From positions 2,653,981-2,717,980 of the forward strand of contig NZ_LT629732.1 of assembly GCF_900104745.1 (NCBI RefSeq): a DNA stretch of 64,000 nucleotides, written 5' to 3'. Positions 51,416 to 59,607 of the stretch are shown here, in pieces (position 1 is the stretch's first letter; every line of letters begins with the position of its first letter). The notes under the pieces were generated by a model. The model did no database searches and was not told where the DNA came from. It was given only the letters and a program-made list of their open reading frames with translations. The translations under genes were made by a program, and so were the position numbers. The DNA is from Actinopolymorpha singaporensis (GTDB lineage: Bacteria; Actinomycetota; Actinomycetes; Propionibacteriales; Actinopolymorphaceae).

Positions 51416-52230
51416 CCGACGCCGTCTCGCCGGTACGCGTGGACGCAGACGCGGACCCACCCCTGGACGACTGGATCGAACGCTTCCACCGCGACGGCTT
51501 CCTGGTGGTCGAGGACGCCCTGCCGGACGATCTCGTGCGGGAGCTTCGTACCGACCTCGACGACGCGATCGGCGCCGCGCCCAACAACGCCGGTCAGGTC
51601 GAGATCCAGGTGCGGATGTTCGAACGCAGCAAGGCGCACCTGCGACTGTTCGACCACGAACCCGTCGTCACGTTCGCCGAGCGACTGATCAGTCAGGACC
51701 GGCCGGGCCTCGGTCCGGACCACGTGCACGTCGTGCACAACAACGCCTTCCGCACGCCGACCCAGGCGGGCATCTCGACCTGGCACCAGGACGACCCGCC
51801 GCACTATCTGGTGACCCACGGCGAGCCGCCGGCCAACGTGCGGCTGCCCGTACTCCTGTTCACCTGCAACTACTACCTCACCGACGTGACCGAGCGGCGC
51901 CACGGCCCGACGCAGTTCGTGCCCGGGTCACATCTGTTCGGTGCACACTGCCCACCCACGTTGGAGGGAACGCGGTGGGAGCAGGACGTGGTGACGGCGT
52001 ACGGCAGGGCGGGTACGGCGATCATGTTCAGCTGTCAGGTCTGGCATCGCGGCCACCCCAACCTGAGCGAGCGAACGCGGTACGTCAGCCAGGTCTCCTA
52101 CGCACATCGCCTCATCGGCCACCGCTACTTCCCCTTCATGAACTACGTGATGCCCGAACACGTGTACGCCGGGGCGAACCCGCGGCTGCGGCGGCTGCTC
52201 GGCTTCCTGCCGACGGGCGCCTACGGTTAG
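51412..52230 (+). CDS. Phytanoyl-CoA dioxygenase-family enzyme (second)
   Basis: A 272-residue 2OG-dependent oxygenase. The H-x-D is in STWHQDDPPHYL near residue 124, the distal His in QVWHRGHPNLSERTRY with the binding Arg near residue 215. Sequence is distinct from its partner, so the two likely act on different positions or form a heteromer. Starts in the stop of the first gene. Confidence 0.9.
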   Translation: MTDAVSPVRVDADADPPLDDWIERFHRDGFLVVEDALPDDLVRELRTDLDDAIGAAPNNAGQVEIQVRMFERSKAHLRLFDHEPVVTFAERLISQDRPGLGPDHVHVVHNNAFRTPTQAGISTWHQDDPPHYLVTHGEPPANVRLPVLLFTCNYYLTDVTERRHGPTQFVPGSHLFGAHCPPTLEGTRWEQDVVTAYGRAGTAIMFSCQVWHRGHPNLSERTRYVSQVSYAHRLIGHRYFPFMNYVMPEHVYAGANPRLRRLLGFLPTGAYG

Positions 52231-52271
52231 CGGATCCGGACAGCACGTACGCGTAGGGGCGTAGGCGCCTG

Positions 52272-53171
52272 TCAGCGACCGAACCGGACCGACTCGTGCA
52301 CGGCCATGCCGGTCGTTCCGGCAGCGTCGCGTGCCGTGCTGAGCCAGCGGATCTCGTCCGCCCGCCCGTTGGCCACCCGGCTTCCCCACCGCTCGAACAT
52401 GTCGGGAAAGCGGTCGGTGTCCAGCGGTTCGCCCTCGTGGAGTACGCGCAGTGGTTCGAGAGCGACCGCGCCACCCGGCGCGGGTATGGTCCACGCGCCC
52501 GGCTCGCCGTGCGGCCGGTCGGTCCGGGGGGCGCCGTCGACGAAGATCTCGACCGGACGCGGATCCCCACCCACCCGCCACTCGGCCACTCGCGCCCACC
52601 GCGCACCGTTCGACCGGTCGACAGTGTTGAACACGACCGTACGGTCGGGCAGATGAACGCGGCCCCACTGCAACCGGCGAAGCCCCAGCAGCCTCGGCGG
52701 CAGCCGCAGCCACACCCAGTCGGAGTACCCGAACCCGGCCAGCCGGGTGGCGGCCCCCGAACCCTTGTCGTCCCAGGAGACCTCGGCTCGCGCGGAGGGT
52801 ACGGCCACGTGCCAGTGCACCCGCGAACTGATCGGCGGATCGGCCGGATGCCAGGTGGGTGTCGGCGCGCGGTGCACCAGCCGGAAGATGCGCCCGTCCC
52901 GGGTGGCGATGGAGTACTCCATCCCGCCGTCCGGCAGCCGTCTGGGTGCCCCGGCGATCGGGCGTCCGCGCAGCACCTCGCGACGGCCGTCGGGTAGGTA
53001 GTGTTCGACCGCGCCGTAGGGGATGTGCACTCCGGCGACGCGCAGCCATGCGAGGTAGGCGATCACCACGTCACCGTCGGGGCCGACCAGGTCCGCGTAG
53101 AGCTTGCGGAGGAGGAACCCTCGGCGCACCAGCGCACGACTTGCGGTCGTCCCGCCCAGCGCCCGGCTCAC
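52272..53171 (-). CDS. Unknown, lipocalin/CrtC-like protein
   Basis: A 299-residue protein without signal or membrane helix. It contains WHVAVPSARAEVSWDDKG, GFGYSDWVWLRLPPRLL, RRLQWGRVHL and repeated beta-strand/turn patterns, recalling the beta-barrel of hydroxyneurosporene synthase/AttH-like lipocalins; I am not certain. GTG at 53171 overlaps the stop of the methyltransferase/Lgt-like gene. It is the last gene of a three-gene unit and may bind or modify a lipid or isoprenoid. Confidence 0.55.
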   Translation of the reverse strand: MSRALGGTTASRALVRRGFLLRKLYADLVGPDGDVVIAYLAWLRVAGVHIPYGAVEHYLPDGRREVLRGRPIAGAPRRLPDGGMEYSIATRDGRIFRLVHRAPTPTWHPADPPISSRVHWHVAVPSARAEVSWDDKGSGAATRLAGFGYSDWVWLRLPPRLLGLRRLQWGRVHLPDRTVVFNTVDRSNGARWARVAEWRVGGDPRPVEIFVDGAPRTDRPHGEPGAWTIPAPGGAVALEPLRVLHEGEPLDTDRFPDMFERWGSRVANGRADEIRWLSTARDAAGTTGMAVHESVRFGR

Positions 53172-54664
53172 CACTGCCCCACCCGACGCCAGTGGAGCCC
53201 CGAGACCACGAAGACCAGTATGGTCGCGACCCCGATCACCGGAAGTATCGGCCACAGCAACCCCCTGTCGTAGGAGAACATCGACCTCGGCCAGGCGGGT
53301 TCGCCTCGCGAGGTGTGGATCAGGGCCAGTGCGACCGCGGTTACCACCAGGCTGAAGAGATGGCCGGAAGTGAGGCCACCTGCCCACGGCACCCCGAACG
53401 TCTCGTCCCGGAGCGAGTCCACCGCGAACCGGCCCATCGCGTACAGCAGCATCACCACTCCGGTGACCACGCCGGCCGGCGCCGGCCGCAGGCTCACCAG
53501 CGCGGCCGTCAACACCGCCGCGGCTGTGGCCGCCGCGGACAGCACCTGCACCGGGATCCGCGGGCATACCCGGTCCGGGCCAAGCTGCCGGACGACCTTA
53601 CTCTCCGGCGCGTACCAGCGGATGCCGTGCGGCCACTCCCGGCCGAAGCAGCATCCGTAGGTGAGGCAGCCGATCCGGCCGATCACCGAGCAGACCAGAA
53701 CGGTCGGCACCATCCGGTCCAGCAGCCACAACAGGCTCACCTGCTCGACGGCCGCGAAGACGGCGGAGCCGGCGAAGAAGCCGATGTAGGTGCCCCAGGA
53801 GACGAGCCCCACCGTACGAATCGCCCGCCAGGCGCCGAGCGTCCTGACCTGCTCCCAGGCCACCACGAACCACAACAGCCGGCCGCCCAACGCCATCGAC
53901 GGCACCAGGACCAGCGCGTAGGTCAGGAGAGCATGAGGGCCGAGACCGTCGGTGGCGAGGCGGCCGAGCATCAGGGTCATCGCCACCGCCGTGCCGGACG
54001 CGACAAACAACCCGTACGTGACCCAGATCGTCGGCCCCACCCGGAGGAGGACCGGCTGGTTCGCCAGCCACTCCACCGGCCCGCGAACCCTTTCCCACAA
54101 GGGAAGCAGGAGGTGTGCGAGATGACGTGATCGCGGTTGGTACTGGTCGTAGGTGCCGGCGAAACGACGGCGCAGCACCGGTCCCTCGTACCCGACCACG
54201 TAGTCGACGACGCCCAGCGCGAGCAGGCCGCAGGCGAGGAGTTCGCCGGGTGAGCGGTCGAGCAGGGCCAGCCCGGCCGCGGCCGCGACGTACCCGACGT
54301 AGACGGGATGCCGGCTGAGGCGGTACGGCCCACTGGTGACCAGGCGCACCGGCGGCAGGTGGGAGACCGGCCAGCCGCCGCCGACCACCCGCAGCAACAC
54401 CATCGACCAGGCCATCCACGCCAGACCGGCGCCCAGCAACGCCGCACCGCCGACGCCCCAGTGGCGACCGGGCAGCTCCGGCAGCGCCAACGCGACGTTC
54501 AGCGAGTTGCCCAGTGACCACAGCAGGAGGGGAAGTAGGCCGAAGAAGACCGCGACGTAGCCGGCCATGATGCCGGCGGTGGACGTACGGCCGCGCCGCG
54601 GAATGGGAGCGTTCCCAGGCTCGAAACCGCCACCAGGCAGGGGTTCGTTGACGACGGTGTTCAT
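53168..54664 (-). CDS. Membrane fusion: ICMT-like methyltransferase + Lgt-like domain
   Basis: A 498-residue protein with about thirteen membrane helices. Residues about 30-190 form an isoprenylcysteine/phospholipid N-methyltransferase-like domain with VTSGPYRLSRHPVYVGY. From about residue 210 a second membrane domain has VIGRIGCLTYGCCFGREWPHG, the variant of the prolipoprotein diacylglyceryl transferase (Lgt) signature in which the Asn/Glu core is replaced by GC...GCC. Such Lgt relatives may not act on lipoproteins. It overlaps both neighbouring genes. The fusion may modify a membrane lipid or isoprenoid. Confidence 0.8.
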   Translation of the reverse strand: MNTVVNEPLPGGGFEPGNAPIPRRGRTSTAGIMAGYVAVFFGLLPLLLWSLGNSLNVALALPELPGRHWGVGGAALLGAGLAWMAWSMVLLRVVGGGWPVSHLPPVRLVTSGPYRLSRHPVYVGYVAAAAGLALLDRSPGELLACGLLALGVVDYVVGYEGPVLRRRFAGTYDQYQPRSRHLAHLLLPLWERVRGPVEWLANQPVLLRVGPTIWVTYGLFVASGTAVAMTLMLGRLATDGLGPHALLTYALVLVPSMALGGRLLWFVVAWEQVRTLGAWRAIRTVGLVSWGTYIGFFAGSAVFAAVEQVSLLWLLDRMVPTVLVCSVIGRIGCLTYGCCFGREWPHGIRWYAPESKVVRQLGPDRVCPRIPVQVLSAAATAAAVLTAALVSLRPAPAGVVTGVVMLLYAMGRFAVDSLRDETFGVPWAGGLTSGHLFSLVVTAVALALIHTSRGEPAWPRSMFSYDRGLLWPILPVIGVATILVFVVSGLHWRRVGQW

Positions 54665-55731
54665 GAGCCGGCCGCCTTCTGCTCGGCCCCGCGCAGGTCG
54701 CGCCATTCGGGCGTGTAACCGCAGTGCCAGAACATGCATGGTCCCTCGACCTCGCCGCGCGCCATCATCGCCTCCATCGCCGACCAGGTTTTGGCCCCGA
54801 AGATGGGGTCGACTGCGATGCCGTTGGTGGCGGCCACCCGTTCACAGAGGTCGACCAGCCGGTCGGGGTAGTCCCCGAAGCCGCGGCCCACCTCGGTGGT
54901 GACGATCTCCAGCGGAGGCAACCGCAGCGCCGGTACGCCGAGCCACCTCGTCGTCCAGCGAGCCAGCAGCCGGGCGAGCAGGTCGATCCGGCCCGGGTAG
55001 ACCTGGACGCCGACCACCCGCACCGGCGGATGGCCACGAGCCGCCAGCAGCGCGGCACCGACCAGGAAACCGACGATGGTGTTACCGGTCGCCACCGACA
55101 CGAAGATGGCACGTGGCAGGGGCCCCTGCTCGGCGAGCTCGAGTACGCCGCGCGCGTTGCCCAGGATGGCGCTCGGATGGCAGACGCCCGGCAGGACGAC
55201 CAGCGGACGCCGCCCCGCCGCCCGCCCGGCCGCGTAGGCGCCGGCGGCTGCCCGGGCAGCCGCGACCCGGCTCGGCCCCAGCAGCCGGATGTCGTCGCGG
55301 ATGCCGGCGAAGTGTCGCTCGCGGTCCGAGGGTGCCATCGGTGGGTCGTCCACCACCAGCACCGTGGACCTGATCCGGTGCTCGCGCAGGATCGGGGTGA
55401 TGTCGAACGCGAGGTTGGTGATGTTGCCGGCGAACGCGATCAGTTCGTCGTGCCCGACGGCTCGCAGGTGACCGAGCAGTCCCTCGATCTTGCGGGTCTT
55501 CGCCCCTCCCCGGCCCAAGCCGGAGAGGTCGTCACGCTTGACGAGCACGGGCCCGGCCGCCGACTCACCCGCCGACACCGGGCTCGGCCACCGGCCCAGC
55601 GGCACCACCGGCAGCGTGGTCAGTCGATGCAGGGCACGGGCCGGGTCGGTCGCCGGGGCGTCTCCGGTGCCGCCTGGGTCGAACGGGCCGAACGAGCCGA
55701 ATCCGTTGGAACGCGCGCCAGCAACCGTCAT
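54661..55731 (-). CDS. PLP-dependent ACC deaminase/D-cysteine desulfhydrase-like enzyme
   Basis: A 356-residue fold-type II PLP enzyme. The Schiff-base Lys lies in GGAKTRKIE (near residue 79), the counterpart of GGNKxRKLE. The usual QSNH(T)R loop is replaced by AFAGNITNLAFD, so the substrate-carboxylate-binding Ser is lost and the reaction likely differs from ACC deaminase. The C-terminus ends CMFWHCGYTPEWR. ATG at 55731 follows GGAGGGACC. Confidence 0.82.
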   Translation of the reverse strand: MTVAGARSNGFGSFGPFDPGGTGDAPATDPARALHRLTTLPVVPLGRWPSPVSAGESAAGPVLVKRDDLSGLGRGGAKTRKIEGLLGHLRAVGHDELIAFAGNITNLAFDITPILREHRIRSTVLVVDDPPMAPSDRERHFAGIRDDIRLLGPSRVAAARAAAGAYAAGRAAGRRPLVVLPGVCHPSAILGNARGVLELAEQGPLPRAIFVSVATGNTIVGFLVGAALLAARGHPPVRVVGVQVYPGRIDLLARLLARWTTRWLGVPALRLPPLEIVTTEVGRGFGDYPDRLVDLCERVAATNGIAVDPIFGAKTWSAMEAMMARGEVEGPCMFWHCGYTPEWRDLRGAEQKAAGS

Positions 55732-55762
55732 GGTCCCTCCAGCCCACCGACCGCGGCGACCG

Positions 55763-55805
55763 CCGTCCGTGCACGACCGTCCGTGCACAACCGCCGGTGG
55801 TGCAC
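55763..55805. repeat. GTGCAC-containing repeats upstream of the PLP enzyme gene
   Basis: Two perfect copies of ccgtccgtgcac (55763-55774 and 55777-55788, period 14) and a third gtgcac (55800-55805) lie 32-75 bases upstream of the minus-strand PLP gene. The three gtgcac dyads are self-complementary. They could be binding sites for a dimeric regulator of the three-gene unit. Confidence 0.45.
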
Positions 55806-55889
55806 GTAGTTCACTGTCGCCGCAGGGACGAATCAAGACCTGCCGCAGGACGGCGTTCTTCGGTACCGCCACCAGGCAGCGGATGCCGG

Positions 55890-57083
55890 TCAGCGATCAA
55901 CAGCCCCGGTGGCGTAGTAGGCCTTGCAGACCCCGTCGCTGTCGTAGGCGGTGGCGATCTCCAGCAGCCGGGTGCCGTGCCGCACGGTCAGCAGCGGTGA
56001 GCTGTAGTTGGGGCAGTAGTTGTCGTACGGATCGGGAACGCTCACCGGCGCGGGGATCGGCCGCCACGGTCCGGCCGGCCCGTCGTCGCTGACGAAGACG
56101 GTGTGCCCGTTGCCCTCGGCGACGGTTCCGTCCGCGGCGTACAGGATCTGCCCGGTCAGGAACAGCCTGCCTTCCCGCCCGGGGCCGGGCTCCCAGGTGA
56201 TCGTCGGGGTGTGCTCGAAGTACGTGCCGTCGGTCGCCCGAACGGTCGGGCCGAAGTCCTTCGGGTCGCCCCACTGCGCGCCGTCAGCCGACTCGCGGTA
56301 GTGCGCCTTGCAGTCGTACGACGGTCCGCACACCTCGTACGTCATCAGGTAGCGGCCACCCGCGATCCGCCGGACGATGGGCATTCCGGGGCGCGCGGCC
56401 GGGTCGTTGCTCGCCACCACCGGCACGCGGCCGGTCCAGTGCACGCCGTCGGCCGACGACTGCGCGACGAGCAGTTGACTGTGTGCGGGCTGGTCGGTCT
56501 CGTCGGAGTAGAACACCACGAGCCGCCCGTCCCTGGTCACCGTGAACTCCGGCTCCCACAGGCCGCCGGTGTTCTGGGCGACCACAGGCGTGGCGAGGTG
56601 GGACCAGGTGTGACCGTGGTCGCGGCTGGCCGAGATCCGGATGCTCATCAGCCGCGGGTCGGTGGACTGCCCGGCCGAGGACGCCCACAGGAGGGTGCCG
56701 GCGGCGAGCTCACCGACCCGGCGCGGAAGTTCGTACAACGTGGCGCAGCACAGTCCCCTGCCGTTCGCACTGGCCGGGTCGGCGACCGTGCCGATCTGCC
56801 CGAACGACCGGCCCTCGTCACGGCTGGCGTAGATGGCGCCCAGACCGGTGTTGCCGTCGAACGTCACCACGCTGCCCAGGATCGTCCCGTTGGCGGGCCC
56901 GGAGTGCTGGAGGCGGACGAGGCGCGGGTAGAGGCCGACGTTCTCGCGAAGAAGCGTTCCGGTCGCGCCGGTCGACGCCTGTGCCGCGGGCACGTTCGTC
57001 GTTCCCGCGACGGCACCGACGACGAGCACCGCGAGTGCGATCAGCAGGAGCCAGGCCCTCGGGCCAGGACGGTGTGCGACCAT
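55890..57083 (-). CDS. Exported sialidase/BNR-repeat-like protein
   Basis: A 397-residue exported protein with a Sec signal (WLLLIALAVLVVGAVAG, cleavage after QAS near residue 36). The mature part is a beta-propeller of the exo-alpha-sialidase type: Asp-box-like repeats YASRDEGRSFG, ISASRDHGHTWSH, AQSSADGVHWTG and VSDDGPAGPW. The catalytic sialidase Tyr/Glu pair is not evident by eye, so it may bind glycans instead. ATG at 57083 follows GGAGG. Confidence 0.82.
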   Translation of the reverse strand: MVAHRPGPRAWLLLIALAVLVVGAVAGTTNVPAAQASTGATGTLLRENVGLYPRLVRLQHSGPANGTILGSVVTFDGNTGLGAIYASRDEGRSFGQIGTVADPASANGRGLCCATLYELPRRVGELAAGTLLWASSAGQSTDPRLMSIRISASRDHGHTWSHLATPVVAQNTGGLWEPEFTVTRDGRLVVFYSDETDQPAHSQLLVAQSSADGVHWTGRVPVVASNDPAARPGMPIVRRIAGGRYLMTYEVCGPSYDCKAHYRESADGAQWGDPKDFGPTVRATDGTYFEHTPTITWEPGPGREGRLFLTGQILYAADGTVAEGNGHTVFVSDDGPAGPWRPIPAPVSVPDPYDNYCPNYSSPLLTVRHGTRLLEIATAYDSDGVCKAYYATGAVDR

Positions 57084-57227
57084 GGCGAAGCCTCCGTTCT
57101 CGGTGGTGTGCACCCAACGAGCAGGCAGCACTCCACCCTGCCACGGAGGGCGGACCCCCGTGATCGACGAAGTCCAGGACTGGTCGACCATGCGGCGCCG
57201 GCGGGATTCGCGTGCTGGGATTGGGCG

Positions 57228-58055
57228 ATGGACACACCAACTGCGGGTGTACGGGAGAACGTCGCTCGAGCCGGTACCGCCGGGAAGGTCGTTCGGGAGC
57301 TGACGCTGACCGACGGCGAGGTCGCTTTCTACCACCAGTACGGTTACCTCCTGCTGCCGGGGTTCGTCGAGCCGGCTGTGGTGGAGGCGCTCCGGACGGA
57401 GACCCTCGACGTACTGGAAGCGAACGGGGTCTCGCGAGCCTCGTTGGAGCAGGCCAGCGGGGTGGGCGACAAGCTGCGGCAGTGTTCTGCGTACGTCGCC
57501 GGGTCGGCGCTGGACGAACTCATCAACTGCCCGGCGACCCTGGCCGTCGCCTCGCGGCTCGTCGGTGGCCGAGCGGTGCGCTATCTCCCGTTCACCGCGG
57601 TGAAGGCCGGCGGTGGCGGCGGTACCTTCCATCTGCACCAGGACAACAGCTACACCCGGCACGACCCGGCGATGGGCTCGATCAACATCTGGGTCGCCCT
57701 GGACGACATGACCCCGGACAACGGCTGTCTGCAGATCGTTCCGCGCTCCCACCTGGGCGAGCAGTTGCAGGCACGCGGCAGCGACGACGGGGACGCCCAC
57801 CGCCAGGTGGACGTCGACCCGGCCACGGCCCTGCCGATCCGGATGCGGGCCGGTGACGCGGTCGCGTTCTCGCGGTGGACCGTGCACGGCTCCGGGCCGA
57901 ACCACACCGACCGGCCGCGAGTGGCGTACGCGCTGCAGTACCACCGCGAGGACGTGCGATGGCTGGACGCCCAAACCGGCGAGTGGCACCTCCTGCTCGA
58001 CACCCCGCGTACGAACACCGAACCCGTGGCCAGGCTGGACGACCGACCGAACTGA
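57228..58055 (+). CDS. Phytanoyl-CoA dioxygenase-family enzyme (third)
   Basis: A 275-residue Fe(II)/2OG oxygenase. The H-x-D is in FHLHQDNSYT near residue 136, and the distal His with binding Arg is in TVHGSGPNHTDRPRVAY near residue 220. It diverges from the sialidase-like gene. A terminator hairpin follows immediately. Sequence differs from the pair at 50630/51412. Confidence 0.9.
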   Translation: MDTPTAGVRENVARAGTAGKVVRELTLTDGEVAFYHQYGYLLLPGFVEPAVVEALRTETLDVLEANGVSRASLEQASGVGDKLRQCSAYVAGSALDELINCPATLAVASRLVGGRAVRYLPFTAVKAGGGGGTFHLHQDNSYTRHDPAMGSINIWVALDDMTPDNGCLQIVPRSHLGEQLQARGSDDGDAHRQVDVDPATALPIRMRAGDAVAFSRWTVHGSGPNHTDRPRVAYALQYHREDVRWLDAQTGEWHLLLDTPRTNTEPVARLDDRPN

Positions 58056-58083
58056 CCTTCTCTGGCAACGTTCCCAGAGAAGG
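58056..58083 (+). terminator. Hairpin terminator of the third dioxygenase gene
   Basis: A perfect 10-bp stem (ccttctctgg / ccagagaagg) with an eight-base loop, directly after the stop codon. Confidence 0.75.
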
Positions 58084-58101
58084 CCTCCGGGAACGTTCCC
58101 A
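58063..58101. promoter_or_regulatory. Two LacI-operator-like elements
   Basis: The 14-mers tggcaacgttccca (58063-58076) and cgggaacgttccca (58088-58101) are 25 bases apart. The second contains the perfect 12-base palindrome gggaacgttccc (58089-58100), very like the GGGAACGTTCCC sites of LacI/GalR-family regulators in actinomycetes. No gene starts here; it lies between converging transcripts. Confidence 0.4.
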
Positions 58102-58192
58102 CAACAAGATCACGCCGCCTTGCGCACCTGGGGGCCATCACCGTTGCAGCGACCTGCTGTTCATGTCGTTGCTCCATCGTTCGGTGACTGGT

Positions 58193-58456
58193 CTACAGGG
58201 TGCCCCGACTGGCAGGGGACCGTGCCGGCCCGGGGGTGACGACGCGCACCTTCGCCGTACGGCGGCCGGGATTGCGCAGGGCACGGACGCCGGTGCCGCG
58301 GAGCCAGAACCCGGCGCCGCGGCCGAGGATCGGCCCGGGCTCGCTGTCGCGCAACTCCAGTTGCACCCGTCCGCGGATGACGACGCCGAACGCGTCGCAC
58401 CATTCCGCCGGGACCACCGCGACCCGCGCGCCACCGCGCAGCGCGAGCGTCCGCAC
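58193..58456 (-). CDS. Small cupin-like protein
   Basis: An 87-residue protein with a single-domain cupin-like pattern (VVIRGRVQLELRDSEPGPILGRGAGFWL), lacking the usual His metal-binding set. GTG at 58456 is four bases after the sigma-factor stop, so it is co-transcribed and translated with it. It may be a sensor or product-binding partner of the sigma factor; that is inference. Confidence 0.6.
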   Translation of the reverse strand: MRTLALRGGARVAVVPAEWCDAFGVVIRGRVQLELRDSEPGPILGRGAGFWLRGTGVRALRNPGRRTAKVRVVTPGPARSPASRGTL

Positions 58457-58460
58457 CGGA

Positions 58461-59489
58461 CTATTCGATGCTGTCGGCCGGCAGGCGCTCAGGCAGCCCG
58501 AGCCGCGGGAACTGGTCGGCGTGGAAGGTGATGATCTCGGTGATCGCTCCGTCGGTGATGCGCAGGACGTCGATCGTCAGCGGCAGGTATGCGTCCTCGC
58601 TCTTCCGCCAGAGGTAGAAGGCGACGGCGGGCTGCCGGTTCACGGTGGTGGGGGCGCCGCGCAGGCCCGCCGTACCCTCGAAGCCTTCCTCGACCCAGTT
58701 GCTCACCACCGTGTCGCGGCCGACGTAGAGGCCCGGCGTGGGGGGCATCGCGAAGCGGACGTCGTCCCGCAGCAGTGCGGCGAGCCGGTCGACGTCCGTG
58801 GCCACGCTGGCGTCGGTGTAGCGGCGTACCAGCTCGCGCGTCCTGGCGTCCTGCTCGCCGCCGGTCCAGTCCTGCCGCTCGGCGGGCAGGTGTTCCCGCA
58901 GACCGGCGCGGGCCCGCTGCAGCGCGCTGTTGACGGAGTTGACGGAGTCCCCGAGGAACTCGGCGACGTCCTTCGCCGGCCAGCCGAGCACGTCCCGCAT
59001 GATCAACACGGCCCGCGGGCGGGGCGCGAGGTGCTGAACCGCGACCACGTACGCCAGCTCGACCGTCTCCCGCGCGACCGCGACGCTTTCCGGCTCGTCC
59101 GCGTCCCCTGCGGGCAGCTCGTCGAGCAGCCGGTCCGGGTAGGGCTGCAGCCACAGCACCTCACCGTCCGTCGCAGGCTCCGGGCGGTACTTCGCGAGCA
59201 GGTCCAGGCAGGCGTTGGTGGCGATCCGGTACAGCCAGGCCCGGAACGTGGACCGGCCCTCGAAGGTCTCCCGCCGCCTCCAGGCACGCAGGAACGTCTC
59301 CTGCACGGTGTCCTCGGCGTCCTCGAACGATCCCAGCATCCGGTAGCAGTGCACGTGCAGCTCCCGCCGGTGCCGCTCCGTCAGCCCCGAGAAGGCCGGC
59401 TCGTCGACCTCGCCCAGACCGCTCACCACCGGGTCGCTCCCGCCCTGACCGTTCATGCCCAGCTCCTCCAGCCGCGTGCCCGCACTCAT
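58461..59489 (-). CDS. SigG/ECF-type sigma factor with SnoaL-like C-terminus
   Basis: A 342-residue sigma-70-family factor: region 2 with CYRMLGSFEDAEDTVQETFLRAWRR near residue 48 and region 4 with VLIMRDVLGWPAKDVAEFLG near residue 160. The C-terminal about 130 residues are a SnoaL-like ligand-binding domain (DVRFAMPPTPGLYVGRDTVVSNW), typical of SigG/SigJ-group ECF factors that self-regulate without an anti-sigma factor. A small cupin gene follows. Confidence 0.93.
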   Translation of the reverse strand: MSAGTRLEELGMNGQGGSDPVVSGLGEVDEPAFSGLTERHRRELHVHCYRMLGSFEDAEDTVQETFLRAWRRRETFEGRSTFRAWLYRIATNACLDLLAKYRPEPATDGEVLWLQPYPDRLLDELPAGDADEPESVAVARETVELAYVVAVQHLAPRPRAVLIMRDVLGWPAKDVAEFLGDSVNSVNSALQRARAGLREHLPAERQDWTGGEQDARTRELVRRYTDASVATDVDRLAALLRDDVRFAMPPTPGLYVGRDTVVSNWVEEGFEGTAGLRGAPTTVNRQPAVAFYLWRKSEDAYLPLTIDVLRITDGAITEIITFHADQFPRLGLPERLPADSIE

Positions 59490-59607
59490 CCCGTGATCCT
59501 TCCGTGTCGCGCCGGGTGCCGTCGTAGGTGAGACGGGCGCGGGCGCGAGAACTCATCACCGGGGTCAGCCGGCAGGCTGATCCGGTGAGCGCGGGAGGCG
59601 GCCGGCT

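Noticed and set aside
58089-58100. Palindrome as part of the preceding terminator
   Set aside because: The terminator stem ends at 58083; the palindrome is separate and more like a protein-binding site, so it is listed on its own.
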